Part shown: positions 40,901-49,478 of the stretch, in pieces
Numbering within the stretch: position 1 is the stretch's first letter
Layout of the letters: every line of letters starts with the position of its first letter
Assembly: GCA_023262855.1 (NCBI GenBank)
Contig: JALQYQ010000022.1
Span: forward strand, 49,969-113,968
DNA: 64,000 nucleotides
Reading direction: 5' to 3'
Source: Crocinitomicaceae bacterium
GTDB lineage: Bacteria > Bacteroidota > Bacteroidia > Flavobacteriales_D > Crocinitomicaceae
Translations under genes and position numbers: made by a program
Notes under the pieces: generated by a model
What the model saw: the letters and a program-made list of their open reading frames with translations, nothing else
What the model was told of the DNA's origin: nothing
The model's database searches: none

Positions 40901-43713
40901 TTTATCTTAGCCGTAACCGTTGGATCTGTTTTCAATGTTTGAGCTTCAACTAATTTATCTTTTGCTGCTTGATTTTTTTGTTCAGCCGCCAATTTCATCC
41001 CTTCAGCTTTCAAACGTTGAAATTGATCTTCTACTGATTCCTTATCAGCAAGTTCTTTCAGTTTGACGTTTGCTTCGTCTATTTTTGATTGAACTCCAGT
41101 ATCTGCTTTTAGAGCAATTGCAGCTTGGTATTTGGCAATGGCTTCAGTATATTTCAGCGTTTTCGCTAAACCATCACCTTCAGCAACTAGTTTATTGAAT
41201 TTCTCATTATTTGCTTCTTGAGCAGCAATCTCTTGTTGTTTTTTAGTAATTGCTTCCAATTGTTTCTTTGCTTCAGCATTTGTTGCATCCAACGCAAGAA
41301 CTTCGTTGTATTTTACTTTTGAGTCATTCCATTTTTCTGCCCCAAACAAACTATTTGCTTCTGTTAGTAAAGCATTAATTTTTTCAGTTTTCTCTTTGTC
41401 CTTTGAGAGTTCAAGTAGTTTTGCCTCACACGCTTTTACTTTCTCTTTTGGCAAGGCCGCTGTTGCATCAAGCGCAATTGCTTCGTTGTATTTAGCTTTT
41501 GCATCTTCCCATTTTTCCGTTTTAAACAAGGCATCCGCATCTGCCATTGCTTGATCAAACTTTTGTTTTTTAGCAGCAGCTTCAGCTCCTAATGCTTCCT
41601 GTTCAGCAATTTTTGCAAGAACACTATCTAACTTCGTTTGAGTTGGAACGTCAGTTTTTAACTTTAAAGCTTCTTCATATTTTGCTTTTGCCTCTGCATA
41701 TTTTAATCCAGTCGTAAATGCGTCTGCTTCAGCAACTAATTTCTTAAACTTCGCTTCTTGCGCCTCTTTATCTGCTACTTCTTGCAATTTTTTAGTGATT
41801 TCAGCTAATTGACTTTTAGCTTCTGTATTAGTGGCGTCTAAAGCAATAACCTCGTTATATTTTGCTTTCGAATCATTCCATTTCTCAGCTGTAAACAGTT
41901 GATTTCCTTCTGCTAAAAGGGCAGTGATTTTGTCTGCTTTTTCTTTATCTTTTGAAAGCGCTAATAATTTTGCTTCACATTGCTTCACTTTTTCTTTAGG
42001 TAAGGCAGCCGTCGCATCTAGAGCAATTGCTTCATTGTATTTAGCTTTTGCTTCTTCCCATTTACTTTCTTTGAACAAGGCATCAGCATCCAACATTGCT
42101 TGATCAAATTTTTGCTTTTTCTCTGCTGCAGAAGCTAATTCGGTCAATTTTGAATTTACACCATCCAGTTTGGTTTGAGTCGGAGCATCGGCTTTTATTG
42201 CCAAAGCAGCTTCATATTTTGACTTTGCATCGGCAAATTTCAATGCTTTTGAAGCAGCATCACCTTCTGTGACCAACTTTGTGAATTGCGCTTCCTTTTC
42301 AGCTAAAGCTGCTGCATCTTTTAATTTTGTTTCGATCTCAGCAAGTTTAGCAGTTGCTTCAGAATTGGCATTATCTAAACTTAAAACCTCCGTATACTTT
42401 GCTTTTGCCTCAGGTAATTTATTTCCTGTAAGAAGGGTTCCCCCTTCAGTTAACAATTTGGCAATTTTCTCTGCTTTTTCTTTTTCTTTGGCTTTTTCAA
42501 GAAGAATGGCTGTACACTTTTGAACGCCTTCTTCTGCAGAAGTTGATGCAGGCTCGTATGTTAAGGCTTCTGAATATTTCGCTTTTGCCTCTTCAATTTT
42601 CTGTTCGCCAAAAAGAGCATCAGCCGCAGCCAAGGCCTCTTCATATTTCACTTTCTTTTCGTTGGCAACATTTTGTTCCGCTAATTTCTTTTCAATTTCA
42701 ATTAATCGCGTTTTGGGATATTGTTCTGAAGGTTTTAGTTGCGTTGCAAGCGTATATTTTTCTTTTGCTTTACCGTATGTTTTTTGATTAAACATCATAT
42801 CAGCAAGTTTAATTGCCTCTTGATATTTCGCTTCATTTTCTTTTTCCTTTAGCTGATCAGCCAAAATCTTTTCCAAGGCAGCAATTTGATCTTTTGGCAT
42901 TTGCTCATCACGTTTTGCCAAGGATTCTTTGTACTTGTCAATTGCCAGTTCGTACTTCTTTTGATCACGCAACGTATTCGCAGCAGTGATTAAATTTTGG
43001 TATTCTGTATCCGCTAATTGGCTTTCTAAATTTGCTTTTTTATTCGCAGCAATTAAGGCATCAAGTTCTGTTATTCGTTGAATCGGATGTGTTTCTTTTG
43101 GTTTAATACCATTTGCTTCTTCATATTTTGCTAACGCTTCTTCGTATTTTTTCTGTGTGTAAAAGGCATCCGCTGCTGAAACTGCGGCCTGGTATTTTGC
43201 TTCGTCTGCCGTCTTTTTTTGTTCCGCTTCAAGAATTAATCGATCTATTTTATTTTTTACAGAGGTTGAATACGTATTTTGAATATTTGGATCTGAACCA
43301 TTTCCAAATTTTGCAACTGGTTCTGTTTCTAAAAACGACAAATCTGCAGGAATTGACTTTGGATACATATCTGTCGCTGAATTCTTCCATGGACTCAAAT
43401 CACCAGCAGGAAAATCTTCAGGATTGACTTTAGAATAATCAAATGCAATCGTTTTACTGTAAAATCCATCTTTTTTAAACACGACTGAAAATGGTTTTGA
43501 AACATCCACGGAACCATTTAAATCATATTTTCCATTTGACGCTGAAACAGTTTGCCCCATGCTAGAGCCATTTTGAATAAGCTCTACAGTAATTCCCGCT
43601 TCAGGTTTTGCTAACGAACTATTTTTAATTGTTCCATCTACATGAAATTTCATAATTTGTCCAAAACTCAATGAGCTCAAACAAAGGAACAGTAAAGACA
43701 AAAATTGCTTCAT
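37990..43713 (-). CDS. Giant secreted TPR-like repeat protein with carboxypeptidase-regulatory-like N-terminus and charged coiled-coil-like C-terminus
   Basis: 1907 aa; signal peptide [19 protein letters not shown]; Ig-like [41 protein letters not shown]; about 20 units of about 60 aa (e.g. [49 protein letters not shown]); C-terminal [48 protein letters not shown]. Confidence 0.9.
   Translation of the reverse strand: [1907 protein letters not shown]
41023..42651 (-). repeat. Three tandem copies of an about 181-aa (about 543-bp) super-repeat, each made of three divergent TPR-like units
   Basis: Units cycle A ([14 protein letters not shown] / [12 protein letters not shown] / [12 protein letters not shown]), B ([12 protein letters not shown] / [12 protein letters not shown] / [12 protein letters not shown]), C ([12 protein letters not shown] / [12 protein letters not shown] / [12 protein letters not shown]). 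Copies 2 and 3 are offset by 549 bp. Confidence 0.88.
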
Positions 43714-43817
43714 ATTTTTGGTTTAAACGTACCGCTGTACACCTAGTTACAGATTTGGTTTAAATTTGACATCAAATTATATACAAATATGACGAAAAAT
43801 GTTCAATTAATTGCCCT

Positions 43818-44963
43818 ATGAATCCATTAAACATTGAACAATTAAGCTTTTGGGAGCGTAAGACCTATTTTGAAGATAATGAATTCGTAATCATCGGTGC
43901 AGGAATCGTTGGTTTCTCAACTGCCATTGAGTTACGAAAACTTCATCCTACTGCTAAAATTTTAATTCTAGAACGTGGTTTTCTACCAAGCGGTGCCAGT
44001 ACGAAAAATGCTGGTTTTGCCTGTTTTGGAAGTGTGACAGAATTACTTGATGATTTAACTAAATCAAGCGAAGAACAAGTGTTTGCAACTGTGAAAAAAC
44101 GTTGGGATGGATTACAAAATCTAAAACATTTGGTTGGTGAAGATACAATTGAATTAGAAGTGAACGGATCATGGGATTTAATTCTACCTGAAGAAGCCGA
44201 GCAATTGGAAACTATTCGACAACAACTTCCCTATTTAAACACAGAATTGGAGAAAATCACTGGAGAAAAAGATGTTTATTCTGAAGATTCCACTTGTGCT
44301 GAAAAATTTGGATTTAATGGATTAGCAACTAGCTTTTACAACCGTTTAGAAGGCCAAATTAATACTGGGAAATTAATAACAAAACTCTATCAAATTGCTA
44401 TTGAACAAAACATCAATTGTTTGTTCGGAATTGAAGCAATCGCCCTGCAAACACATTTATACAATGTTGGAATTCAAACATCGATTGGTTATATGAAAGC
44501 GCGAAATGTATTGATTTGCACGAATGGATTTGCACAGCAATTCATTCCAAATCGAGATGTTCTTCCAGCCAGAGCACAAGTAATCGTTACAACCCCAATT
44601 GAAGAGTTGAAAATCAAAGGAACTTTTCATTATCAACAAGGATATTATTATTTCCGCAATGTGGAAGATCGCATATTGTTAGGTGGTGGAAGAAATTTAA
44701 ACTTTGAAGGTGAGACAACTACAAAACTCGAAACGAGTGATGAAATTATTTCAGCTTTGGAAAAATTACTTTCAACCGTTATTTTACCCAATCAACAGTA
44801 TTCAATTGAATATCAATGGGCTGGAATTATGGGGGTTGGACAAACAAAATCTCCAATTATCGAAAAAATAGATGATAAAATTGGAATCGGCGTACGCATG
44901 GGAGGCATGGGTGTCGCAATCGGTTCTTTAGTCGGTAAAGAACTTGCCGAACTATTTAAGTAA
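43818..44963 (+). CDS. FAD-dependent oxidoreductase (DAO / D-amino-acid dehydrogenase-like)
   Basis: EFVIIGAGIVGFSTAIELRKLHPTAKILILERGFLPSGASTKNAGFACFGS...EYQWAGIMGVGQTKSPIIEKI. Confidence 0.92.
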   Translation: MNPLNIEQLSFWERKTYFEDNEFVIIGAGIVGFSTAIELRKLHPTAKILILERGFLPSGASTKNAGFACFGSVTELLDDLTKSSEEQVFATVKKRWDGLQNLKHLVGEDTIELEVNGSWDLILPEEAEQLETIRQQLPYLNTELEKITGEKDVYSEDSTCAEKFGFNGLATSFYNRLEGQINTGKLITKLYQIAIEQNINCLFGIEAIALQTHLYNVGIQTSIGYMKARNVLICTNGFAQQFIPNRDVLPARAQVIVTTPIEELKIKGTFHYQQGYYYFRNVEDRILLGGGRNLNFEGETTTKLETSDEIISALEKLLSTVILPNQQYSIEYQWAGIMGVGQTKSPIIEKIDDKIGIGVRMGGMGVAIGSLVGKELAELFK

Positions 44964-45000
44964 AACTGAACGAAAAGCACTAAAATCTCGATTAAAATCT

Positions 45001-45008
45001 TACTTTTG
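45001..45008 (+). promoter_or_regulatory. Putative -7 box (TACTTTTG) for gcvT
   Basis: TACTTTTG 29 nt upstream of ATG 45038. Confidence 0.5.
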
Positions 45009-45037
45009 ACGCATTAAATGAAACAAAATTGAAACAA

Positions 45038-46120
45038 ATGAAAAATACTGCTTTAACCGACAAACACATCGCTTTGGGAGCAAAAATGGTTCCTTTCGCA
45101 GGATATAACATGCCTGTTCAATACGAAGGTGTAAATGCTGAACACGAAACAGTGCGTAATGCTGTTGGTGTTTTTGATGTTTCTCACATGGGTGAATTTG
45201 TTTTAAGAGGTCCAAATGCAGAAGCATTAATTCAAAAATTTGCATCGAATGATGTATCGGTTTTGTTTGATGGTAAAGCACAATATTCATGTATGCCGAA
45301 TGGTAAAGGTGGAATCGTTGATGATTTAATCATTTACCGTGTGAATGCAAATGAGTTTTTCATTGTAGTTAATGCTTCAAATATTGAGAAAGATTGGAAT
45401 TGGATTTCCTCTTTGAACGACTTAGGAGTAGAAATGGAAAACTTGTCTGATGAATATTCATTATTGGCAATTCAAGGTCCGAAAGCTGCTGAAGCAATGC
45501 AATCATTGACAGATGTAAATTTGAAGGACATGGTTTATTACACATTTGCTCACGGTACATTCGCTGGTGTTGAAAATGTGATGATTTCTGCAACAGGATA
45601 TACAGGTTCTGGTGGATTTGAGATTTATGTTAAAAACAAGGATATTAATCACGTTTGGGACAAAGTATTTGAAGCAGGTGCTGATTTCGGAATTAAACCA
45701 ATTGGATTAGCTGCTCGCGATACCTTGCGTTTAGAAATGGGATTCTGTTTATATGGAAATGACATCGACGATACAACTTCACCACTTGAAGCTGGATTGG
45801 GATGGATTACTAAATTCACAAAAGAATTTACAGATGCTGACTTCTTGAAAAAACAAAAAGAAGAAGGTGTTAAACGTAAATTAGTTGCCTTTGAAATGGT
45901 AGATCGCGGAATTCCTCGTCATGACTACCCTATTCAAGATGCAAATGGAAATGTAATCGGAAAAGTTACATCTGGAACAATGTCACCATCTATGAAAGTT
46001 GGAATTGGTTTAGGTTATGTGACAACAGAACATTCAGCATTGGAAAGCGAAATCTTCATTGAAATTCGTGAAAAAGGTGTAAAAGCAAAAGTTGTTAAAT
46101 TGCCGTTCTACAAGAAATAA
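45038..46120 (+). CDS. gcvT: Glycine cleavage system aminomethyltransferase (T protein)
   Basis: [57 protein letters not shown]...[15 protein letters not shown]...[15 protein letters not shown]. Start taken at ATG 45038 rather than the TTG at 45029. Confidence 0.97.
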   Translation: MKNTALTDKHIALGAKMVPFAGYNMPVQYEGVNAEHETVRNAVGVFDVSHMGEFVLRGPNAEALIQKFASNDVSVLFDGKAQYSCMPNGKGGIVDDLIIYRVNANEFFIVVNASNIEKDWNWISSLNDLGVEMENLSDEYSLLAIQGPKAAEAMQSLTDVNLKDMVYYTFAHGTFAGVENVMISATGYTGSGGFEIYVKNKDINHVWDKVFEAGADFGIKPIGLAARDTLRLEMGFCLYGNDIDDTTSPLEAGLGWITKFTKEFTDADFLKKQKEEGVKRKLVAFEMVDRGIPRHDYPIQDANGNVIGKVTSGTMSPSMKVGIGLGYVTTEHSALESEIFIEIREKGVKAKVVKLPFYKK

Positions 46121-46140
46121 TACAATCGGAATTATAGATA

Positions 46141-46173
46141 AAAGGTTAATGCTTCGGTGTTAACCTTTTTTTT
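46141..46173. terminator. Intrinsic terminator with cTTCGg tetraloop between convergent genes
   Basis: AAAGGTTAATGC-TTCG-GTGTTAACCTTT followed by TTTTT. Confidence 0.85.
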
Positions 46174-46187
46174 GTGCCAATAACGAA

Positions 46188-47540
46188 TTAGTGATTTGAA
46201 ACGATTTCCTTTTCATGTTTAGGAACAAACATCAAGAAGATCAATCCAAAAACAAAGAAAAATGCAACAGAAGCTACTGAATAACGAATTGAACCTGTCC
46301 AGAATTCCATTAAACCGAAAAACAAAGTTCCCAATACAATTCCGATTTTTTCTGTAACGTCGAAGAACGAGAAGTAGCTGGCGTGATCCGTTGTTTCAGG
46401 TAAGAATTTAGAATACGTTGAACGCGCAATTGCTTGAACTCCACCCATAACTAAACCAACTGAACTTGCAAGAATGTAGAATTCAACAGGCGTTTTGATA
46501 AAAAATGCTCCCATGCAGATTACAATCCAAATAGAAACAGAAATAAACAAAGTGCGAATGTTTCCAATTTTACTTGAAACGCGTGACATGATAAATGCTC
46601 CCAGTGCGCCTAGAATTTGAATCAATAATATAGCAATGATAAGCCCAGATGATCCACTTCCTTCTGGCCAAGCTATTTCCTTGTTTGCAAAAATAGTTGC
46701 CATCAACATGACAGTTTGTACTCCCGTATTGAAAAAGAAAAAAGCGAATAAATAACGTTTCAATCGTCGTGTTTTCTTGAATTCTTTGAAAACCAGCAAC
46801 AATTCTTTGAAGCCTCGCCAAATGTAACCGCTTTCTGGTTTTTTATTGTAAACATTGTTCGGTAAAGCACGGTAGGTAAATTGACTAAAACCAATCCACC
46901 AAAGACCTACAAGAACGAAACTCCAACGCGTATACTCTTTACCAATGCCCATAATTATTGCTAAACAAATCACCAATAAAGTCATTGATCCAATATAACC
47001 CATCGAAAATCCTCTGGCTGAAATTTTATCATGATCTTCAACCTCTGCTATTTCCGGTAAAAAGGCATTGTAAAAAACCAAACTATTCCAATAACCAATA
47101 CTTGCAAGAAACACAGACAACATTCCTAACTCCAATCTTGAAGGATCAAATGCAAACAAACTCATACATGAAAATGAGCCCATGTAACAGAAAAACTTAA
47201 GAAATTTCTTTTTACTCCCCGTATAATCTGCTACACCGGAAAGTAATGGAGACAAAAAAGAAACAACAAGAAATGATGCTGATAAAACAAATGAATATAA
47301 AACAGATGATGATAATTCACTACCAAAGAAGTTAACTAAAACTGTTTCATTTTCCTTAATCATATTTACATCAACAAGACCATCTCCGTCTAAATATCCT
47401 TTTGATGCAGCATATGCATGTTTTGTTTGTGAATCATAAAAAATAGGAAAAATAGCTGAGGAGATAACTAAATTGTATACCGAGTTCGCCCAGTCATACA
47501 TTACCCAGCCGCGAATTATTTTCTTATTTCCTTTTTCCAT
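46188..47540 (-). CDS. MFS transporter, UMF1 (Atg22-like) family
   Basis: IRGWVMYDWANSVYNLVISSAIFPIFYDSQT...LSPLLSGVADYTGSKKKFLKFFCYMG...GGVQAIARSTYSKFLPETTDHASYFSFFDVTEKIGIVLGTLFFG. Confidence 0.95.
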   Translation of the reverse strand: MEKGNKKIIRGWVMYDWANSVYNLVISSAIFPIFYDSQTKHAYAASKGYLDGDGLVDVNMIKENETVLVNFFGSELSSSVLYSFVLSASFLVVSFLSPLLSGVADYTGSKKKFLKFFCYMGSFSCMSLFAFDPSRLELGMLSVFLASIGYWNSLVFYNAFLPEIAEVEDHDKISARGFSMGYIGSMTLLVICLAIIMGIGKEYTRWSFVLVGLWWIGFSQFTYRALPNNVYNKKPESGYIWRGFKELLLVFKEFKKTRRLKRYLFAFFFFNTGVQTVMLMATIFANKEIAWPEGSGSSGLIIAILLIQILGALGAFIMSRVSSKIGNIRTLFISVSIWIVICMGAFFIKTPVEFYILASSVGLVMGGVQAIARSTYSKFLPETTDHASYFSFFDVTEKIGIVLGTLFFGLMEFWTGSIRYSVASVAFFFVFGLIFLMFVPKHEKEIVSNH

Positions 47541-47568
47541 AATCTTACCTTTTCAATTGTACTGACGA

Positions 47569-48789
47569 TTATTCTTTCCCGTCAACGTAATCTTGTAAAT
47601 AACTGTAGTATTCAGTTAATTGTCCATCGGTAGTGGTTTCGCTTGCTCGACCAATCATGTTATCAGGATCTTCTTTCAACAAGGCTGGTAATACATGACG
47701 CATCAATTCGTTTCCAAAATCTTCTGAAGCATCTAATGGTAATTCGCACGGCAAATTGTCAACTGCCATTACTGCAATTGCCCCTTGTTTTGTGAAATCA
47801 ACCTCTGATTCCGAAATTGGATCGTATCCATAAATTGGATCAGCAATTTTACTTGGACGAATCGTGCACGCAACAGGTCCGTCAATATCACATGAAATAT
47901 CTGCTACTACACTTAAACGAACATTGTCTTGTTTTAAATCTTCACGCGTAATGATGAATGGTGAACGATTACTCCAGAAATGACATGGAATGTACATATC
48001 CATCTCCGGTAAAAAACGATTAAATGTTGATTTGTACAATTCAGGATTCGAATAAAATTCTGCTTTATCGAATGGTTTTCCATCTTTTCTTCCGTAATAA
48101 TCTTCTACTTCCAAATGCGCAAAAACTGGCTCATTGAACGTTGTTTTCAAGAACTCGTCTGGAGTCACTTCTTTGATCGGTAAAATGTCAATTATTTCAC
48201 GAGCGCCATGTCCTACTCGACCGAATCCAGTTAGCACAATTTTTGTATTTTCCGGCAATACGATTTTCGACATTTCAGCTTCCATTTCTTTGCGGTCAGC
48301 ACATTTGTTCGCTGGCTTAATATCGAATAAACCAGTTTTCAATCCCATCGCTCTAAAACCATTGTAAGCTCCTACAATTCCAGCGTAACGACCAAAACCA
48401 ATCACTCGCTTATTTTGCTTATTTTTGATGGTTTCATAATCAATCAACTGGATTTTCTTTTCCAAAATTGCACGCAACAAATCACGATTGTATGGTTGCT
48501 TTTTTAGTGTATGAGAAAAGAATAAGAATTTTTTATTTGGAATTAAATCAGAGATATTAACTTCCTTCACCCCCATGATAATGTCACAAGCACTCAAATC
48601 TTCGTTTAATTTCATCCCCTCAGCAACATATTCTTCGTCTTTGTATGCACGAATTGGACTAGGCTGAACAATGATTTCAACATTTGGATAGATTGCCTGA
48701 ATCGATTTACATTGCTTTGGAGTCAGTGGTACACGGTGATCTGGTGGAACTTTTCCTTCTCGAATTAGACCAATTTTAATTTTTTCCAT
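47569..48789 (-). CDS. Alanine dehydrogenase/saccharopine dehydrogenase-like NAD(P)-dependent oxidoreductase (AlaDh_PNT fold)
   Basis: MEKIKIGLIREGKVPPDHRVPLTPKQCKSIQAIYPNVEIIVQPSPIRAYKDEEYVAEGM...KIVLTGFGRVGHGAREIIDIL...SVVADISCDIDGPVACTIRPSKIADPIYGYDP. Confidence 0.85.
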   Translation of the reverse strand: MEKIKIGLIREGKVPPDHRVPLTPKQCKSIQAIYPNVEIIVQPSPIRAYKDEEYVAEGMKLNEDLSACDIIMGVKEVNISDLIPNKKFLFFSHTLKKQPYNRDLLRAILEKKIQLIDYETIKNKQNKRVIGFGRYAGIVGAYNGFRAMGLKTGLFDIKPANKCADRKEMEAEMSKIVLPENTKIVLTGFGRVGHGAREIIDILPIKEVTPDEFLKTTFNEPVFAHLEVEDYYGRKDGKPFDKAEFYSNPELYKSTFNRFLPEMDMYIPCHFWSNRSPFIITREDLKQDNVRLSVVADISCDIDGPVACTIRPSKIADPIYGYDPISESEVDFTKQGAIAVMAVDNLPCELPLDASEDFGNELMRHVLPALLKEDPDNMIGRASETTTDGQLTEYYSYLQDYVDGKE

Positions 48790-48799
48790 TTTTAATCTC

Positions 48800-49477
48800 T
48801 TAAGATAATGGTTGTTTTAATATGTATGAATCGATGAATTCTCTTACGCATCCATCGCCTCCTTTTTTCGTTAATACGACATCTACATGTCCTTTTACTG
48901 CATTCACAGCATCACTTGGGCAAGCTGAAAAACCAACATTTTTGATTATTTCCAAATCATTGATATCATCGCCAACAATCGCAACGTTTTCCAGCGTTAT
49001 GCCTAAATCGGCGCAGTGTTGCTTCAATATTTCAATTTTGGGATCTCGGCCAACATAACAGAATTGAATTCCCAAAAGTTCAGCTCTTGCTTTTACCATT
49101 TCACCTTTGAAACCTGATGAAATAATTGCCAATTGAAAATTATCTTTCACCAAATGTTGAATTGCCATTCCGTCTTTGGTATTGTATTTTTTAAATTGAT
49201 CTCCACTTTCGGTATAGTACATTCCGCCGTCCGTCATGACGCCGTCAACGTCCAACACCAACAATTTCAATTTTTCAATTTTCTTGTTCCACAAATCAGG
49301 ACGATACATTGGTTTGAACAACAAAGATAACATGTCAACGTCGTATTCTTCACAAACAGCTTCCAAATCGTAAACTGTCAGTTCATTTACATCATCCACA
49401 TCCAAATCATTCAAAAACTCGTTGTAATCAACACCGAATTTCGCACAAAGTCCTTTTAAATTTTGTTGTAAATGCAT
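48800..49477 (-). CDS. KdsC-like HAD-superfamily phosphatase with about 65-aa N-terminal extension
   Basis: LKLLVLDVDGVMTDGGMYYTESGDQFKKYNTKDGMAIQHLVKDNFQLAIISSGFKGEMVKARAELLGIQFCYVGRDPK...VAIVGDDINDLEII...LTKKGGDGCVREFIDSYIL; extension MHLQQNLKGLCAKFGVDYNEFLNDLDVDDVNELTVYDLEAVCEEYDVDMLSLLFKPMYRPDLWNKK. Confidence 0.88.
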   Translation of the reverse strand: MHLQQNLKGLCAKFGVDYNEFLNDLDVDDVNELTVYDLEAVCEEYDVDMLSLLFKPMYRPDLWNKKIEKLKLLVLDVDGVMTDGGMYYTESGDQFKKYNTKDGMAIQHLVKDNFQLAIISSGFKGEMVKARAELLGIQFCYVGRDPKIEILKQHCADLGITLENVAIVGDDINDLEIIKNVGFSACPSDAVNAVKGHVDVVLTKKGGDGCVREFIDSYILKQPLS

Positions 49478-49478
49478 A

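Noticed and set aside
38089-43427. Many plus-strand ORFs inside the giant repeat gene
   Set aside because: Repetitive antisense shadows of the minus-strand coding frame, with S/F/L-rich low-complexity translations.
37990-43713. Periodic repeats considered as a CRISPR or VNTR array
   Set aside because: Repeats are in frame, long (about 180 bp units), divergent and protein-coding; no short identical repeats with unique spacers.
45018-45032. Mini-ORF ATG AAA CAA AAT TGA upstream of gcvT as a leader peptide
   Set aside because: Only four codons, no attenuator structure seen; probably chance.
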